Shown: positions 12,472 to 36,377 of the stretch, in pieces
Position numbering within the stretch: the first letter of the stretch is position 1
Layout: each line of letters begins with the position of its first letter
Source: Nelumbo lutea
Lineage: Eukaryota; Streptophyta; Magnoliopsida; Proteales; Nelumbonaceae
Assembly (NCBI GenBank): GCA_022828595.1
Contig: JAKGHH010000003.1
Coordinates: 12,772,934-12,836,933, forward strand
Length of the DNA: 64,000 bases
Reading direction: 5' to 3'
Made by a program: the position numbers and the translations under genes
The notes under the pieces: model-generated
The model's database searches: none
What the model saw: only the letters and a program-made list of their open reading frames with translations
What the model was told of the DNA's origin: nothing

Positions 12472-13460
12472 CTTAGAAAGACAATATCTCACAACAAAAT
12501 GTGCTTTCCAACTTGCCTGCTTATGAGTTATAACCTATCCCCCCCCTCCCCCTATCTTGGTTGTGGCTTGTGATGACTAAAACTTTTACGAAATTACCAA
12601 GGATATCCTCTGCAAGAGCTAGAAAGCAACTTCGGTAGCTCAACTCCAAACCTCATAACCCTTGGAGAGTAGTATTACAGTAACCAAAGTGGAACTTGAA
12701 GTACTTCTTGGCCTTAGCTCAGTTGTTTGTAGAACCCTGATATGATACAAGCAATAACACATTGGCTTCTTTTATCACATCTACCATCAAAAGAATAGGA
12801 GAAAAATACTATAACAAAAATGAAGTGCACATAAAACACATAGTCATACAACGTCATAAACCATTTGCCACAATTGCATCAGCATACTATGGAAGTGTTA
12901 ATTATCACAACAAAAGTGGAACCAATTTCTACGGACATAATGAAAAATTGTATACAAAAGAGCAGCAACAACAATATATTGCATCAAATCCATAAACTGA
13001 TTCTGTTAACATATGGATTAGAAACAATAGCGAACAGATTAGATCTAAATACATACTATTCCTAATGCAGGAAAAGAGAAAAACAGAACAGAAAATACAA
13101 CCATCATTTTGGGAATGCTCCAATGCTCCCATAACCATATCTGTCCCAACAGATTCCTGAAAAAATTATCACCAAATAACACATTTGATCAGTTAGCAAA
13201 TTAGACAATAAAACTGCAGTACCTACCAATCAGATCCAGCCAACTTGTTATAATGCTTTGGAATAACAGACACTAGTCCTCCATACACTTTAATAGGAAC
13301 CTGATAAGTCTTCACATACATGATGGCCCCGAGTCACAAGGATACATCTTCTTACAAGTTCACAATTTGTACAAAAATAGATGAATGCTGAAGAAACATG
13401 TAAAAACATTGTAAGAGGGTAAAGCCACAAACAAATCAAACAAGATAACCCCACTTTGAA

Positions 13461-13888
13461 ATAAGAGATTCACCAATACAATAAGTCAGGCAACCCATTT
13501 TAAAGATTAATTTCTCAAAAGGAAAATTGATAGTACCAGGGTGAAATATTCCATATATCAGTGAAAACGGACACTGATGATATGCTCAATTACTTTTACA
13601 TCAGACACTTGCACGGCAAAAGATTATCTGGAATTCAGACTTCCATAGACATTAAGCAAAAACATATGCAGAAATTAAGAGATTCACCAATACCATATGC
13701 CAGGTAACTTATTTTAAAGATTTATTTCTCAAAAGCAAAAATGACAGTAACAGATTGAAATGTTCCAAATATCAGTGAAATCAGACACCGATATATGCCC
13801 AATTACGTGTTACATCAGACACTTCTGTGGCAAAAGATCATCTGAAATTAAGACTTGCATAGACACTAAGCGAACAACTATATGCAGA
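13461..13888. repeat. Tandem duplication, period about 214 bp
   Basis: Copy 1 begins at AAGAGATTCACCAATAC (13463) and copy 2 at the same phrase (13677). They share, in order, TTTAAAGATT, ATTTCTCAAAA, ATATCAGTGAAA, TACATCAGACACTT and GGCAAAAGAT, with many substitutions and small indels, so the duplication is old. It lies downstream of the RING gene and is non-coding. Confidence 0.75.
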
Positions 13889-14187
13889 GAAGATGAAACA
13901 AATATGTTTTACTAGAATTCTTGATGTATTTAGTATCTATACCACCTTATGTATTCACATACCCAATTACTCGCTTAATCCTCTACATCAGCATAAGCAG
14001 AATACATGTAAGAATCAAACTCAAAAGAGGTCCAGTTCAGTTCCCGAAGTGCTTCATATCCCTATCCTATATTCACATCTTTCTGAAGGAAAATCAGAGC
14101 TCTACTGGTGACCAGACCACGCAAAGACACGCTAAAAAAGAAAGAAAATCCCGCATACATCATATTCTGAGAACACAAAGACTCTCC

Positions 14188-15504
14188 CTAAGACCTTGTA
14201 TTCATGCTACAACAACGAGTCAAGCGTAATGGTTGAGCACCTCCATTCACACCCATCTCCCAGTCTACATCGTATTGCTTCCTGCAGCCAGGACAACGCC
14301 CATCAGCCTCAAGAATCCTCTTGTGGCAAAACAAACAGAGACGAAATCCACATGAGCATGGTAGAAAACTAGAGTCCGTGACATCAAGATCTTCGTAGCA
14401 GATAGGGCACGAAGAAGGCTGTGAATTAAAACTGTGGCAGGCCCAGTTAATGGTTCCACGACCGCAACGTCTCTCCGCGTTCGTTGGAAAACTATGCTGC
14501 TTTGAGAGATTAGGCAGACTCTGCGGACGGAAGACATCATCTGGCCTCCATGCACGACCGTTGGGCGCGGACCTGGGGACGGTTCCCTTGGATTCCGGTT
14601 TCAAAGTGCCCGCTTCAGAGGTTTCATTGGTCGATTCAGGAGGAACGGCTGATGCAATTGGGATTTCAGGTTGAGCTGGAGTTTCAGTGGTCGGGTGTTG
14701 CTGTTTCTCGTTTGCTGTTAAGGCATCGGCAACAGCTTCCCAGTCATCCAAGCAACCATCATCGTCCTCCTCGCTGACGTTGCCAGAGCAACATCCGCTG
14801 CTGATGCTGCTGCTACTACTGCTGCTACTAGTCCCAGAGCGATCCTTCCCCAAGTCATTACCCCCCAATACGTTACTAGTCGGACTATTGGCCATGGAAT
14901 CGAAGTCGCTGTCATGAAGGCTAGATTCCTCTCCTCTTGACCTCGTGTCTAAATTGTCCAGGGACGATTTCCGCTCATCACTCACAGGTAAAGGAGATTC
15001 AGGAGATCCACCCGCTCCATTCGATTCCTCTTTCGATCCCTTGTTCTTGACTGCATCAAAATGCCGCCCATCCATATTTATTTAAAGAGAAAAAGAAAAC
15101 ATACAGACTAGAATTTAAAATAAAACTAAAAGAAGAAAAAAGAATCCAAAAAAAGGCAAAATCTTGCTTGAGAACAAATAGGTAAGGAAACGATGAACAC
15201 AATCGATGTGCAGAGGGAAAAAATATTTCACGTACCTTGAGAAAGCCATTGCTCGCGTCTGGCATCAAGCTTGCATTGCTTCAATTTGGCAGTTCTGTTT
15301 GCCTGAACAGCAAATAAGAGATTAAAAAGGAATGAATTAACATAAACAAAAAATATGATATGTAAATTGAAATAGAAATATGAAAAACAATATGCAAATT
15401 AAGAAAAAGCAGAGGAACCAAGATTGGCTATTTACCCTCTTTTTCTTCGCGAAATCCTTTGACGACACGGCAGCCTGACCGTTGATGATTGAATCAGAAA
15501 CCAT
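14188..15504 (-). CDS. CNOT4-type C4C4 RING finger protein, 332 aa
   Basis: Three exons on the minus strand: 15504-15436, 15302-15236, 15050-14188. The introns have clean GT-AG ends, and the frame closes at 332 aa with a TAG stop. The protein is probably an E3 ubiquitin ligase. The RING at residues about 260-301 reads CPIC, PCSCG, CLFC, CPGC, the all-cysteine C4C4 spacing of the NOT4/CNOT4 RING. Unlike NOT4, no RRM follows. The N-terminus (residues 1-50) is basic and highly typical of this land-plant family: FAKKKR across the first splice, then NRTAKLKQCKLDARREQWLSQ in exon 2. The middle (residues 50-255) is low complexity: acidic and Ser-rich, with an eight-residue Ser run near 120. A longer frame would start exon 3 at 15075, but the splice chain to the conserved N-terminus is clearly better. 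Substrate unknown. Confidence 0.88.
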
Positions 15505-15705
15505 GGCTTCGACCTTGCACAAAACGATTGGTCGCCCAAAAACCCTAATTCGAGAAGAGATAAAATCCCAAAAAGGAGAACCAACGAAAGATGCAGAGCG
15601 AGAGATACACTGGATAACGAAAACCCCTGCGATGCGCTCGCTAAGCTCTTCTCCTTCTCAATTTCCAGTTTCCACGACACCCAAATTAAACCCTCCACGA
15701 ATGTC

Positions 15706-15713
15706 TATATATA
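15706..15713 (-). promoter_or_regulatory. TATA box of the RING gene
   Basis: The minus strand reads TATATATA here, about 205 bp upstream of the ATG at 15504. That spacing fits a plant 5'UTR of about 170 nt. The assignment rests on position and sequence only. Confidence 0.45.
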
Positions 15714-16573
15714 ATTATCTAGTTACAATTGTGCCCCTAATTGTCTACAAAAACTACGGACCATGCCCTTTCTTAAACCGATTTTGATAAAAAAGGGAAT
15801 TTATTATCATCTTCCTAGGTATCTTTTATTTTCTTTTTTTTTTTTCAGACTCGTGTCTAATACTGGAAAATTGCATTTACTAGCCTTAATAACCTCTCTG
15901 ACATTATTTTCTCTCTCACTTTCATTGCGCGTGTCAGCATATCTTCCGATTCGTTCTCGTACTTCTCTTTCGTAGCTACCGGTTTCTCTTCAAAAATTTA
16001 TGTTGCGACTTGCGACTGACCAAAGAAGGGTATTTTCGACATCCTAGCAACATTGTGAATTTATTTTGTGCGGGGGTAAATAAAAAGGGATGGGTACGGC
16101 TTACTAGTTACTAGTAACGACAAGAGAACCGAGCCGAGATGGCGTGAGGGTGTAGCCATCCGAACGTGGAAACTTTGTGGGAAAGTCCGTTACAAGAGCA
16201 ACGTGTAGGGTTAGATGGTGAAGAGTCGCACGGTAAGTATAGGCTCGGGAGCGGTTCGTCAACTGGGGAGGCGTAGACTGAATTTGTTGGTGGCGTGTGG
16301 GTGTATGTTACTGCAGTGGGAAGGGAGAGGGAGATAATGGATGTCGTTGGATTGCTAAGAATGAAGTGGGACCTATTTCAGCAGTGTAAAGTGTTGCTTG
16401 TGAATTATGATATAATGGAAGTGGCCCCACAATGCCACATCCCGACCTTGTATTGGGAACATCTCATCATCGAAAAGGTGTCAAAGACAAAAGCCTCCTT
16501 TTTAAAAGAAGGTAAAAATAAAATAAAAAAAGAGGTATCTTAACTTAGGCCTTGACTTGACTTAAGGCAAATG

Positions 16574-17970
16574 GTAAGGGGAAATTGTTCAAAACTCATC
16601 ATGGATTTTCACAAATTCTATTAAATACATCATAATTTTTCAATACATCCAAAACTCACCATCTAAGTCAATTTTTATTTTTCAAAACTAAATTGTCCAC
16701 ATCAACCTAAATGCAAATTTTATGACCAAATTACCCCTGAATAGCAAGTCAGCTTGTTAAACATTTTTTTTACTGAAGTGCCCAAATTTCTTTCTTATAT
16801 AAGATTTCTGCTTGTTGAGATGAGAGTCTTTCTTGCTCTCAACAACCAAGGATGAGTCTTTGCTCTGAACGTACGTCCAAGAAAGAGTCTTCTTACTCTC
16901 AACGCCCAACGAACCTCTAACCAGTTGTTTCACCTTCATTTTATCCAATTTTGCTTAATTAGGGCACTCGTTTTTTCATTGAGTGTGGGGGTGGTTTTTT
17001 GTTCCAAAACCACATGTTACATTGTCTTACACTGAATTTGATGTTCTGGTGGGAGATGTAATAACAATCATTGTATGTGGGTGTTACATTGTCTTACACT
17101 GAATCAAGAGAAGCTATGGTGATGCCAATCAAAGATGATCATAGGAACAAAACTTGGATTTTTTTCAAGCCTTTGACTTAGATCTGTAATTGACGGTTTG
17201 AAGCCTTCATCTTTACTGGCAGTGTGGATTGGGATCTAGAACACCGAATAAACACAGAGTTCAAGGAATCACCCAGATAGCAACTTGGAATGATATTCTA
17301 GTTCTCTCTCTCTCACACACACACACTAAAGATGCAAATTAACTATAAAGAGCATCTTTCTTTTGATCTATATTGGTTTGGCCACATCATCATTCCATGT
17401 AGATGAAGCAGGAAAAATTTTCTAGAAAATAAACTTAAAGTTCCTAAATAATTCTTTTATCATCATCCCTAACAGTATTAAACAAAGGAACTAAGATCAG
17501 TATGTTCCTGTAAATCTTTTTAATTAATCACTTCTGCTGAAATCGTCTTTAGTTAGTTTAATTCATACCCAAACTCCGATCATACAACTACCATCGGAGG
17601 TCTTTCTCAAATGGTGGAAAAAGAAGCGGCAATCGTTTTCACATTCTCAAATGGTGGAAGAATCAGCGACAAATCATTTTCTTTTTCTCAGACGAGAGAA
17701 GCAGCAGTGGCAAATGGCAATGTTTTCCCTTTCTCAAATGGTGGAAGAAGTTGCGGCAATGGTGTTCTCTTCCATTCAAGCTATTAGGGTTTTGGGTGGA
17801 AAAAAAATGATGGGGATAATTTTGAGATATTTTAAAATGGGTTGAACATAATAAAGGGTAAAATAGTAAATTAATAATATCCGTCAGTCAAGTTAATATT
17901 ATCTTGTTGACATGATGAGTTTAAGAGAATTCGTGAAAAGTCAGGGTCAATTTTAGATAATTTCCCAATC
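16574..17970. mobile_element. Non-autonomous TIR element of about 1.4 kb, MULE-like
   Basis: The left end (GGGGAAATTGTTCAAAACTC, then GATTTTCACAAATTCT) matches the right end read on the minus strand (GGGAAATTATCTAAAATTGA, then CTTTTCACGAATTCT). The inverted repeats continue, diverged, for more than 60 bp. The interior has no transposase. It does contain a Glu/Ala-rich plus-strand ORF (17651-17845) within a local repeat in which TTCTCAAATGGTGGAA occurs three times (about 17604, 17643, 17732). No target duplication could be fixed by eye. Confidence 0.5.
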
Positions 17971-18714
17971 TTAAAATAAGTGTTAGCTGTTAGGTGCTGC
18001 ACTAACACTGCCAATATATGTAACCCAATCAAATCAAAGAGAGAGAAGTATTCGCATGTATTGCATTGTATGCATTTGGTTCAATTGAGAATTTGAGATT
18101 GAATTGGAGGCTGAATCATAATTACGCAATAAATAAAAATATTATTAATTAATATCTAATAATTATAATGTAATCTATATAATATATTAAGAAAAAAGAT
18201 CATCCCAACCGAACAATCGAACATAAAGTTATGACCCCTAAAAATTTGAATTCAAATTAAAAAAAAAAAAAACTAATAAGTTTTATGAAACCAGGAGTGG
18301 TTCACCAGTTCACTAATTGGCTAAGTTGATCAACTGGTTTTGACCCATATTTAACACCCCCGATTTTTGGGGTATGACCAAACTAACTGATGGATCGGCT
18401 CATGGTTTTTCCAATCCAACCAGTCGGTCCGGTCAAGCTCTTTAAACATATTTCTTTCTTCACCTCTTACGATAGGGAAAACCTATGATACTGAAAAAAC
18501 ATGATATTGAAAAAGCTTTAAAAGGCATCCTGTGATTTTTCATGAACACCACCTAATTTGAATATCATAGTCAAACCCCTTACAATATAAAATCATGGAG
18601 TAATGGTAGGCCAGTGAGTTATCGGATGGTTGTCAATTTTGGGCCCCAAAATTCAGAAGACATAATAATGGCAACTAAACAATGGGATGACTTGTGATTT
18701 TTGGAAACAGTATA

Positions 18715-18833
18715 GGCTCAGTTTGGAAGGAGTACAAATACAAATGTGTACAGTACAAATATATATAAAATAATATAAAATATAAGATTTTGTATTCTAC
18801 AAATTTATATTTGTACTCCTTCCAAACTGAGCC
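18715..18833. mobile_element. Family A MITE, copy 1
   Basis: A 119-bp element with near-perfect terminal inverted repeats: GGCTCAGTTTGGAAGGAGTA on the left and its complement ending GAGCC on the right. It is flanked by ATA on each side (18712-18714 and 18834-18836). The interior is AT-rich with TACAAATA-type motifs. It is the best-preserved member of a family with further copies at 19564, 39770, 37449 and 52362. Confidence 0.85.
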
Positions 18834-19563
18834 ATAAATACAAATATGCACAGTATAAATACATATAAAAGAATACAAATACCAACGTTTTAAAAAATGA
18901 CATGGAACCAAATTCGTTCTGACCGTCAGTTTTTTGATCAACAGTTCGACCGTCTGATCCGAACAGATGATCCATTCTAATAAAAAATAAAAATAAAAAT
19001 AAAAACAGTCAAAACCATTGAATGGGTTGACAATTCAACCCCGGGTCAACGGGTTTTGGCCAAGGACTGAGTTTGGGTAAAGCAGAACTAGTTACCTGGA
19101 TGGTTCCTGGGCTGAATAGTCCAACCATCCGGGCCAAGGATGATTTGAAAACCATGCAAAATACAATGTTTTGCACTCTACATATTTGTATTTGTACTCC
19201 TTATAAGGTTTTGCACAAAACACATTGGTATTTGTACTTTTCCCAAAGGCTGTGCTTGAAAGCAATGTAAATCAATATCAATCTAAATATTTATGTTGAT
19301 TCGATTTTATTGACATTTGGAAAGAGTGTAAATCAAGACCGACGTAAAACTCCATTCTGAATTGGTTTTGTTAGCATTTGGATGGAGTGGAGCTTTATGT
19401 CATAAATAGATGTAAAACTTCATCTAAAGTAGAGTGTAAAACTTTGTTTTTCTTGTCATGCTTTTTGAAACTCAAAACAGTCACTTTTTATGGTTCAATG
19501 TAAAATGCTATTGATGTAATTTTACACCAATAACATTTAACATTGGTTCTAAACGCAACCAAA

Positions 19564-19683
19564 GGCTCAGTTTAGAAGGAATACAAATACAAATATGTTG
19601 ATTGCAAAAATATTGTATTTTGTATTCTTTTGTATGTATTTATATTGTACATATTTGTATTTACACTCTTTCCAAATTTAGCC
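19564..19683. mobile_element. Family A MITE, copy 2
   Basis: A 120-bp diverged relative of the 18715 element. It starts GGCTCAGTTTAGAAGGAATA and ends with the complement (CTCTTTCCAAATTTAGCC). The internal TACAAATACAAATATG and TATTTGTATTT motifs are shared. A degenerate relative also lies between the two copies at about 19162-19248. Confidence 0.8.
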
Positions 19684-22330
19684 TTGAAGAAAACAATGCA
19701 TTAAGGAGGTATTCTTCAATGTGAACTATTTTTCTTGTGAGCTCCAAAACAAATTAAAACCATATGTTTTGGAAACAGATTGGTTCTTAAAATAAAAAAC
19801 ATGGAAAGCATATTCTTGGCTCTATATATGTGGTTTTTTTTTTTTTTTGTTTACAAAGCCAAAACAAAAAATGATTGAATTTTTGGTTTGAAAAAAAAAA
19901 CAAATTATTATTTGATGATTCATCATCATTTTTTATAAAACATATATATTGTACTCCGAAAGTTTTTTTTTTTTTGTTTTGTTTTAAAACCCATTATTTT
20001 GATGGTTTAAAAAACATGAATTGTTTTCAAAAACAAAACCATTTTTTTTCTGCTTCTCAAAACAAAAACACAAATCAAGGCTATGATTATATTTGAATAA
20101 GCTTTTGTTTTTATGTTTTTTGAAACATTTATGTGTGCTTTATGCAGTTTGGTAAATATATTTTCAAAGCATGCTTTTAAAATTAAAAACATAAATAAAT
20201 GTTTGGTTACATCATGTTTTTTTACCACTTGTGACATGATAAATTCCATGTGTCAATTTGTTATTTTTTAAATTTATAATATAAAAATGTCACATGACTC
20301 ATAGCTATGCGATATGGCACAAATTAATGCTATGTTGATGTGGCTTATATTTTGCAATATTTATGGACATCAAACTTGGCATATACTTTGTCATATTTCA
20401 TAAATTTGCCATGTATCTGGGCATCAAACACGGCATATATCTTATTTGGCCCAAAGTATGAAGCAAAAGCACGAATTAATCCAAAATAACTTCTTGCTTT
20501 TTGTTGTGCAAATGTTTTTACCTTGGGTGTTTTGACTAAAAGTCTAACGAAGCACAAAAGTACTTCAAAAAAACTTATCCAAACAAATCCTATATTTTTT
20601 ATGTTTTGTTTCCTTTTTTTTTTTTCTAATGTGGCAGCAATTTAAGAAACAAAAGAGAAAAAAAAAAAGAACACTCACGTTTGTTTTAAAACTAAAACAC
20701 CCCAAGTATCACTCATTTATTAGTGTAGTAACTCACACTTCTCATATGTTTTACAATTCTGCCCCCAAAGTAAATATCACATTTAATGAGACCATTTCTA
20801 ACATTTTTCTCATATTTCATCTTTAAATTCCAAAATTTTCTCTCTTTTACTGCACCATTTGTAGTGGATAACCGATAACTACGATTCAGTGTGTAGCTTT
20901 TCAATAAATAACAAAAAGTCATAACAACGAAGGATTTAACCAGTACTAAGAAAAAAGACATTAAAAATTGAAAAGATTTATTAAGAACAATGCTAGAAAC
21001 CACTTTACGCAACTTTTGGGCTCTTTATCTTGTTGACATGGAAATGACACATTACAGGACAAAGTTGATGCATCTCTTCCTGGATCTACTCTCTTTATAG
21101 GGCAAAGAAATTCAAGGGTTTTACAAGGCCATTGAGGGTTTTCATTAATTATTTTCTACAGTTAGCTGAACTGACTGAACTGAAAAGCTTATTATTACTT
21201 TGTACTTTGTCTTTTAACAAATAAATTTTCAAGGATACTGTGGGCTTCTGGCTGAAGCTGAAGATGGATAAGAAATATTTTATTACAGATAATTTGACCC
21301 ACTAAATGAAACAAGTCATTCATTTCAGCAAAACTTCAGATGTCAAATCACGTTATATTTAGCTGAACTCTTCTGCCTTGGATACGAGGACACATGACAT
21401 ACAGATAGATAGCTCTGCCCCCAAATCCATAAATTGAAAATTTGGCATGAATCTGATGTTTCAACAATCATCAACTAAAGCAATGACTATAAATTGATCA
21501 GATGAAGTATAGCGTTCTGATTTGGTACTTTTTAGCAAAGCCCCCTTTGATATGGTTATATCTCAATCCTCCAAACAATGGTGGCAAGTTTTAACTTTTG
21601 AGAGCTCCAGACCCGTCTAGTTCGGGTGTTCGGACCCCGGATCTAAACTTGCTTAATATCGTTCATCATACTTGGATTCTTAGTGCAAAGGTGAAAAAGA
21701 GATGCTACTGTATTTAAACTGGGGAAAGAAACAAATGAAAACCAGAAGTAATGAATAAAAAACACAGAAAATGCTTCATTACTGATTATTTCACTGCCTA
21801 TGATGGGGAAAAAACAAGTTTCAATTCAATTCTCCTTCAACTTGTATACTCAAGCGGGTTAGTTGGCTTTCGGACCACGGAGTATTTACACCAATTGCAA
21901 CAACAGGAAAAATAACAGAGGCTGTCGTTCGTTTCTGGGTGGAAAAAACAGTAGACCAATGAAATGAAGATATATCTCTCAGTTTTACATCAGGATAAAA
22001 CCCTATTTACAGAAGTGGCTCCAAATGCCACTGACGCGAAATTACAGGATACCACCAGATTTTACGATCCTTTCCCACTTCTCCTTGGTTGTTATCGCGA
22101 AAAAACCAATGCGAGGGAGAGATGCCTTCGGGAAAGCGTTTTAGTAGAGAGATTGGCAGCAGCAATAATCCACAACCCCATGGGAGGTACCTGTCCGGTA
22201 ACAGGAGGCTTGATGAGAAACACAATTACATAGTGAATTTCCGAAGAAATACGAAGAAAAAAAATGGCCAAATGCAAGCTTTCTAAGAAAGAGCATCCAG
22301 AATCTACCTTTGACATCCCAGCAAGGCATA

Positions 22331-33682
<11,352 letters not shown>

Positions 33683-34330
33683 CTGTGCAGAAAACTCCTC
33701 TTCAACAAACCATGTTTCGTGTTAAAAACAAAACCCCGATTAAAAATGAAAATCCAAGAAACGCACGTCGTCGGTTCAGAATCTTCAAAACAATCGCTTG
33801 GAAACTTCACCCTGAAACTTGAACGACTGAGTAGATCTAACCCAAGAGAATTCAATTCGAACCTCTTCAATAGATCACCATCAGAGAGCAAATCCTGCAC
33901 GAGAAAAAGAAAAAGCAGAAAATAAACAACAGATTACTTCACGAGAAGGAAACAAGCGAGAAATAGTAAGAGAAAAAATAGAAATTGTGAAGGGAAACAA
34001 ACATTGCGAACAAGAATAGAGATGGTTTGGAGTTCCAGAGGCGCAAATCCCTTCAAGGTGAAGCTTTGGAAGACCCGAGCGAACACAGAGCGATGAAGGT
34101 TTGAAGAAATCTCGCACCTCTGTGAAGAAACCTTGAGAGGGAAATCGATAATTAAAAAGACTTAAGAATAGGCCTTGTTTTGCTTTGCATTACAGGGAGA
34201 TGAAGCAAGGAAAGAAAGAAAAAACAAAAGAATATGAGAACGAGAGAAGAAGAGAAAACAGAGAGAAAGTTTACATGTGATATTGTATATAAGAAAGAGG
34301 GGAGCGGAACGGAACACTTCGTTTATAAAT
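33683..34330 (-). promoter_or_regulatory. SNL 5' leader and proximal promoter region
   Basis: Upstream of the SNL ATG the minus strand has a CAG directly before ATG (33683-33685), which may be the acceptor of a 5'UTR intron. Purine/pyrimidine-biased leader-like sequence follows to about 34150. A TATATA motif on the minus strand near 34284-34291 is a possible TATA box. The exact transcript start cannot be read from sequence alone. Confidence 0.35.
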
Positions 34331-35104
34331 GGGTTATGGGTGTTGAGAAGGGGCTATTTCACGTCCGATTGCCAGTCACCCTCTCGTTAACGGACACTGT
34401 TGTCCACCGGCTATGTCCACCGGCTATTAGCAGTCCAACTCCGACCGGTTTAAACCGGCATACTTCAATTTTTCTCTGTAAAGAACCGGTACACTTGAGT
34501 TGAATAGATGTTTTGTTTTCTCCTCTTTTTTTTTTTTTAGTGTAATTCTTGGTTTCATCTTTCATGTTAGGATTTAGGGTTAGGGACTTCGGGATTTCTT
34601 TTCTTTTCTTTTTGCGATTTTTTTATCTAATAGAAATCCAGAATCGTTATTTCCTTGTCTGACTTTTGATTTTCCATTCTGAAGTTGGATTTGTATTATT
34701 ATAATCGTCATCGTGCCAATCTATCTAATCGGATGACTGAGATCATTTCATGGACAAAAGGTTTGGTATTGACGTCTGACGAATTAAGGGTAATACTCAC
34801 TGCTCACAATAACTGCTTGGCGTAACAGCGTTACATTGTATCCGAAGTACTTGTCAGAAAGCAAAATATTTGGAACCCATTATGCACGTGAAATAGGAAC
34901 TGCAACCCGAAGTGACAAAACCGGATCGAACCGGATGAGCCGGACGAGGCCCGCCGTTTAAATCTGTGGTCCGTGTGGATCAGTGGATGTGGGATGTCAA
35001 CGAGATTCAATGCTTTCGGGGCATCAGATATTGCTATTCCACTCCTTTCGAACGGTGGAGATGTTTCCTATTAATCCCTATCCCCGCCCCATCAAAATAA
35101 TTTC

Positions 35105-35868
35105 TGATGTAGTGCGATCTAACTACTCCCTGTTGGAGGATGATCTCACTTTCAGTGGGACGGCGAGCTAAGAGGATCTACAAGAAAGGATCAGAGAACC
35201 CAGGGTGGCTAACCCGAGATCGCTCCGATGTTTAAGTTAGTAATTTGATGCGAACTGAAGAGTTTTGAGAGTTTAGAGAGCTAGAAAGATAGAGAGCAGA
35301 AAAATCACGCGTACCTTGTGCCATCGGGGTTGGAGCCTTTATATAGTTGAATAGTCATGGGGCACATGAAAGAATTTCGGGATATCCGGGATGTGGAGAC
35401 AGAGTTTGCTCCACTTCCGAAGGAGTAGTATACAGGTAAGGCTTATCTCTTTCTACTTCCGATTCCGGCGGAGTCAAGATAAGTCCTTATCGTGATCCCG
35501 TAAAAGTCGGGGTCTATTAACTTATCGTGATCTCGAGGAATTTGGGATTCGTTGGAGAGACCTCTGGAGTTGGTTGCGCGGGAATCAGTAACGTGGCGAT
35601 TCGAGTTGTTGGTTCTGAACTAACACTTCGGTCTTTTAGTTCCAAACTGACTTGAATACCGAGGTGCCTCGATGCCGAGGTGAGACTTGCACTAAGGTGG
35701 CCCTGCTCCGAGGTGAGCCTTAAGCTGAGGCGGCATTTGTGCCGATGTGACTAAATACGCGAGCTCAATTGTTGCGAACTGAACTTTTCAGGCTGAGTTG
35801 TCATTTCTTGGTTAGGTCATGTCAACGTGTCCCCTTTTTACTAGGTCGGGCCAAATCACCCTTCATCA
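35105..35868 (-). mobile_element. Solo LTR, family 1, copy 1
   Basis: A 764-bp LTR in minus orientation. It begins TGATG and ends CATCA on the plus strand, with 5-bp flanks ATTTC (35100-35104) and ATCTC (35869-35873), a one-mismatch target duplication. The minus strand carries a TATA-like TATATAAAGG near 35338, followed by the R/U5-type motif AACTTAAACATCGGAGCG and a GGTTAGCCACCC block. It matches the LTR at 53269 in ends, order of motifs and length. No internal retrotransposon sequence adjoins it, so it is a solo LTR. It sits inside a hAT-type foldback element. Confidence 0.8.
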
Positions 35869-36179
35869 ATCTCCATCTCTGGCCCCATTTAGTCGAGGAA
35901 GTCGGTCCCTGTTAAGAATGGGAAAATTTTCCATCCCTACTTGGATTGAATTAAACCCAAATAAAATTCCATCCCTTGATGCCCTAATTTGACATTGAAC
36001 ATTACAAAAAGATGAATGAAGGTAAACTACAGTTGATCACAATCGGATTTAAAACAAACTTGGATCAAATTCTGCTAATATATATTGAAAATCAACGTCA
36101 ACAACCCTTGTATATGTTTCCTTGCTTTTCTTTTTCATTTCCTTTTCTTTTCCAAATCAAACACAATATTATTGAATAT

Positions 36180-36325
36180 GGATGCAACTTTACTGGGCTC
36201 AGCCTGAATTTTACACGAGTTAGGCTTTGATTTTCGGTCTTCAGGTTGGGCTTAGGCCTAAGAAGTCGGGCTTTTTTATTTTTCGGGGTGGACTTAGGCC
36301 TAGCCCTTAGGTAGCCCAACCCAAC

Positions 36326-36377
<52 letters not shown>

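Larger units (their letters stand above)
7850..14187. other. Gene-free spacer of about 6.3 kb
   Basis: The region lies between the 3' end of the EDS1 pseudogene and the stop codon of the RING gene. Open frames reach about 100 codons at most and none shows a domain, codon pattern or plausible splice chain that I recognise. It is moderately AT-rich without long simple repeats. The part just below 14187 should hold the RING gene's 3'UTR. Distinct structures inside are listed separately (short duplication near 9830-9990, hairpin at 12282-12471, tandem duplication at 13461-13888). A non-coding RNA cannot be excluded. Confidence 0.55.
15714..22330. other. Spacer between RING gene and SNL 3' end
   Basis: About 6.6 kb with no recognisable gene. 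It contains a TIR element of about 1.4 kb (16574-17970), several family A MITEs (18715-19683), AT-rich sequence with homopolymer runs (19830-20690), and a segment at 19018-19160 that recurs in diverged form at 39955-40100. The final few hundred bases before 22331 should include the SNL 3'UTR (minus strand). Confidence 0.5.

Noticed and set aside
21964..22233. A plus-strand frame of 89 codons downstream of SNL
   Set aside because: It overlaps the expected SNL 3'UTR on the other strand, has no recognisable content, and is better explained as chance.
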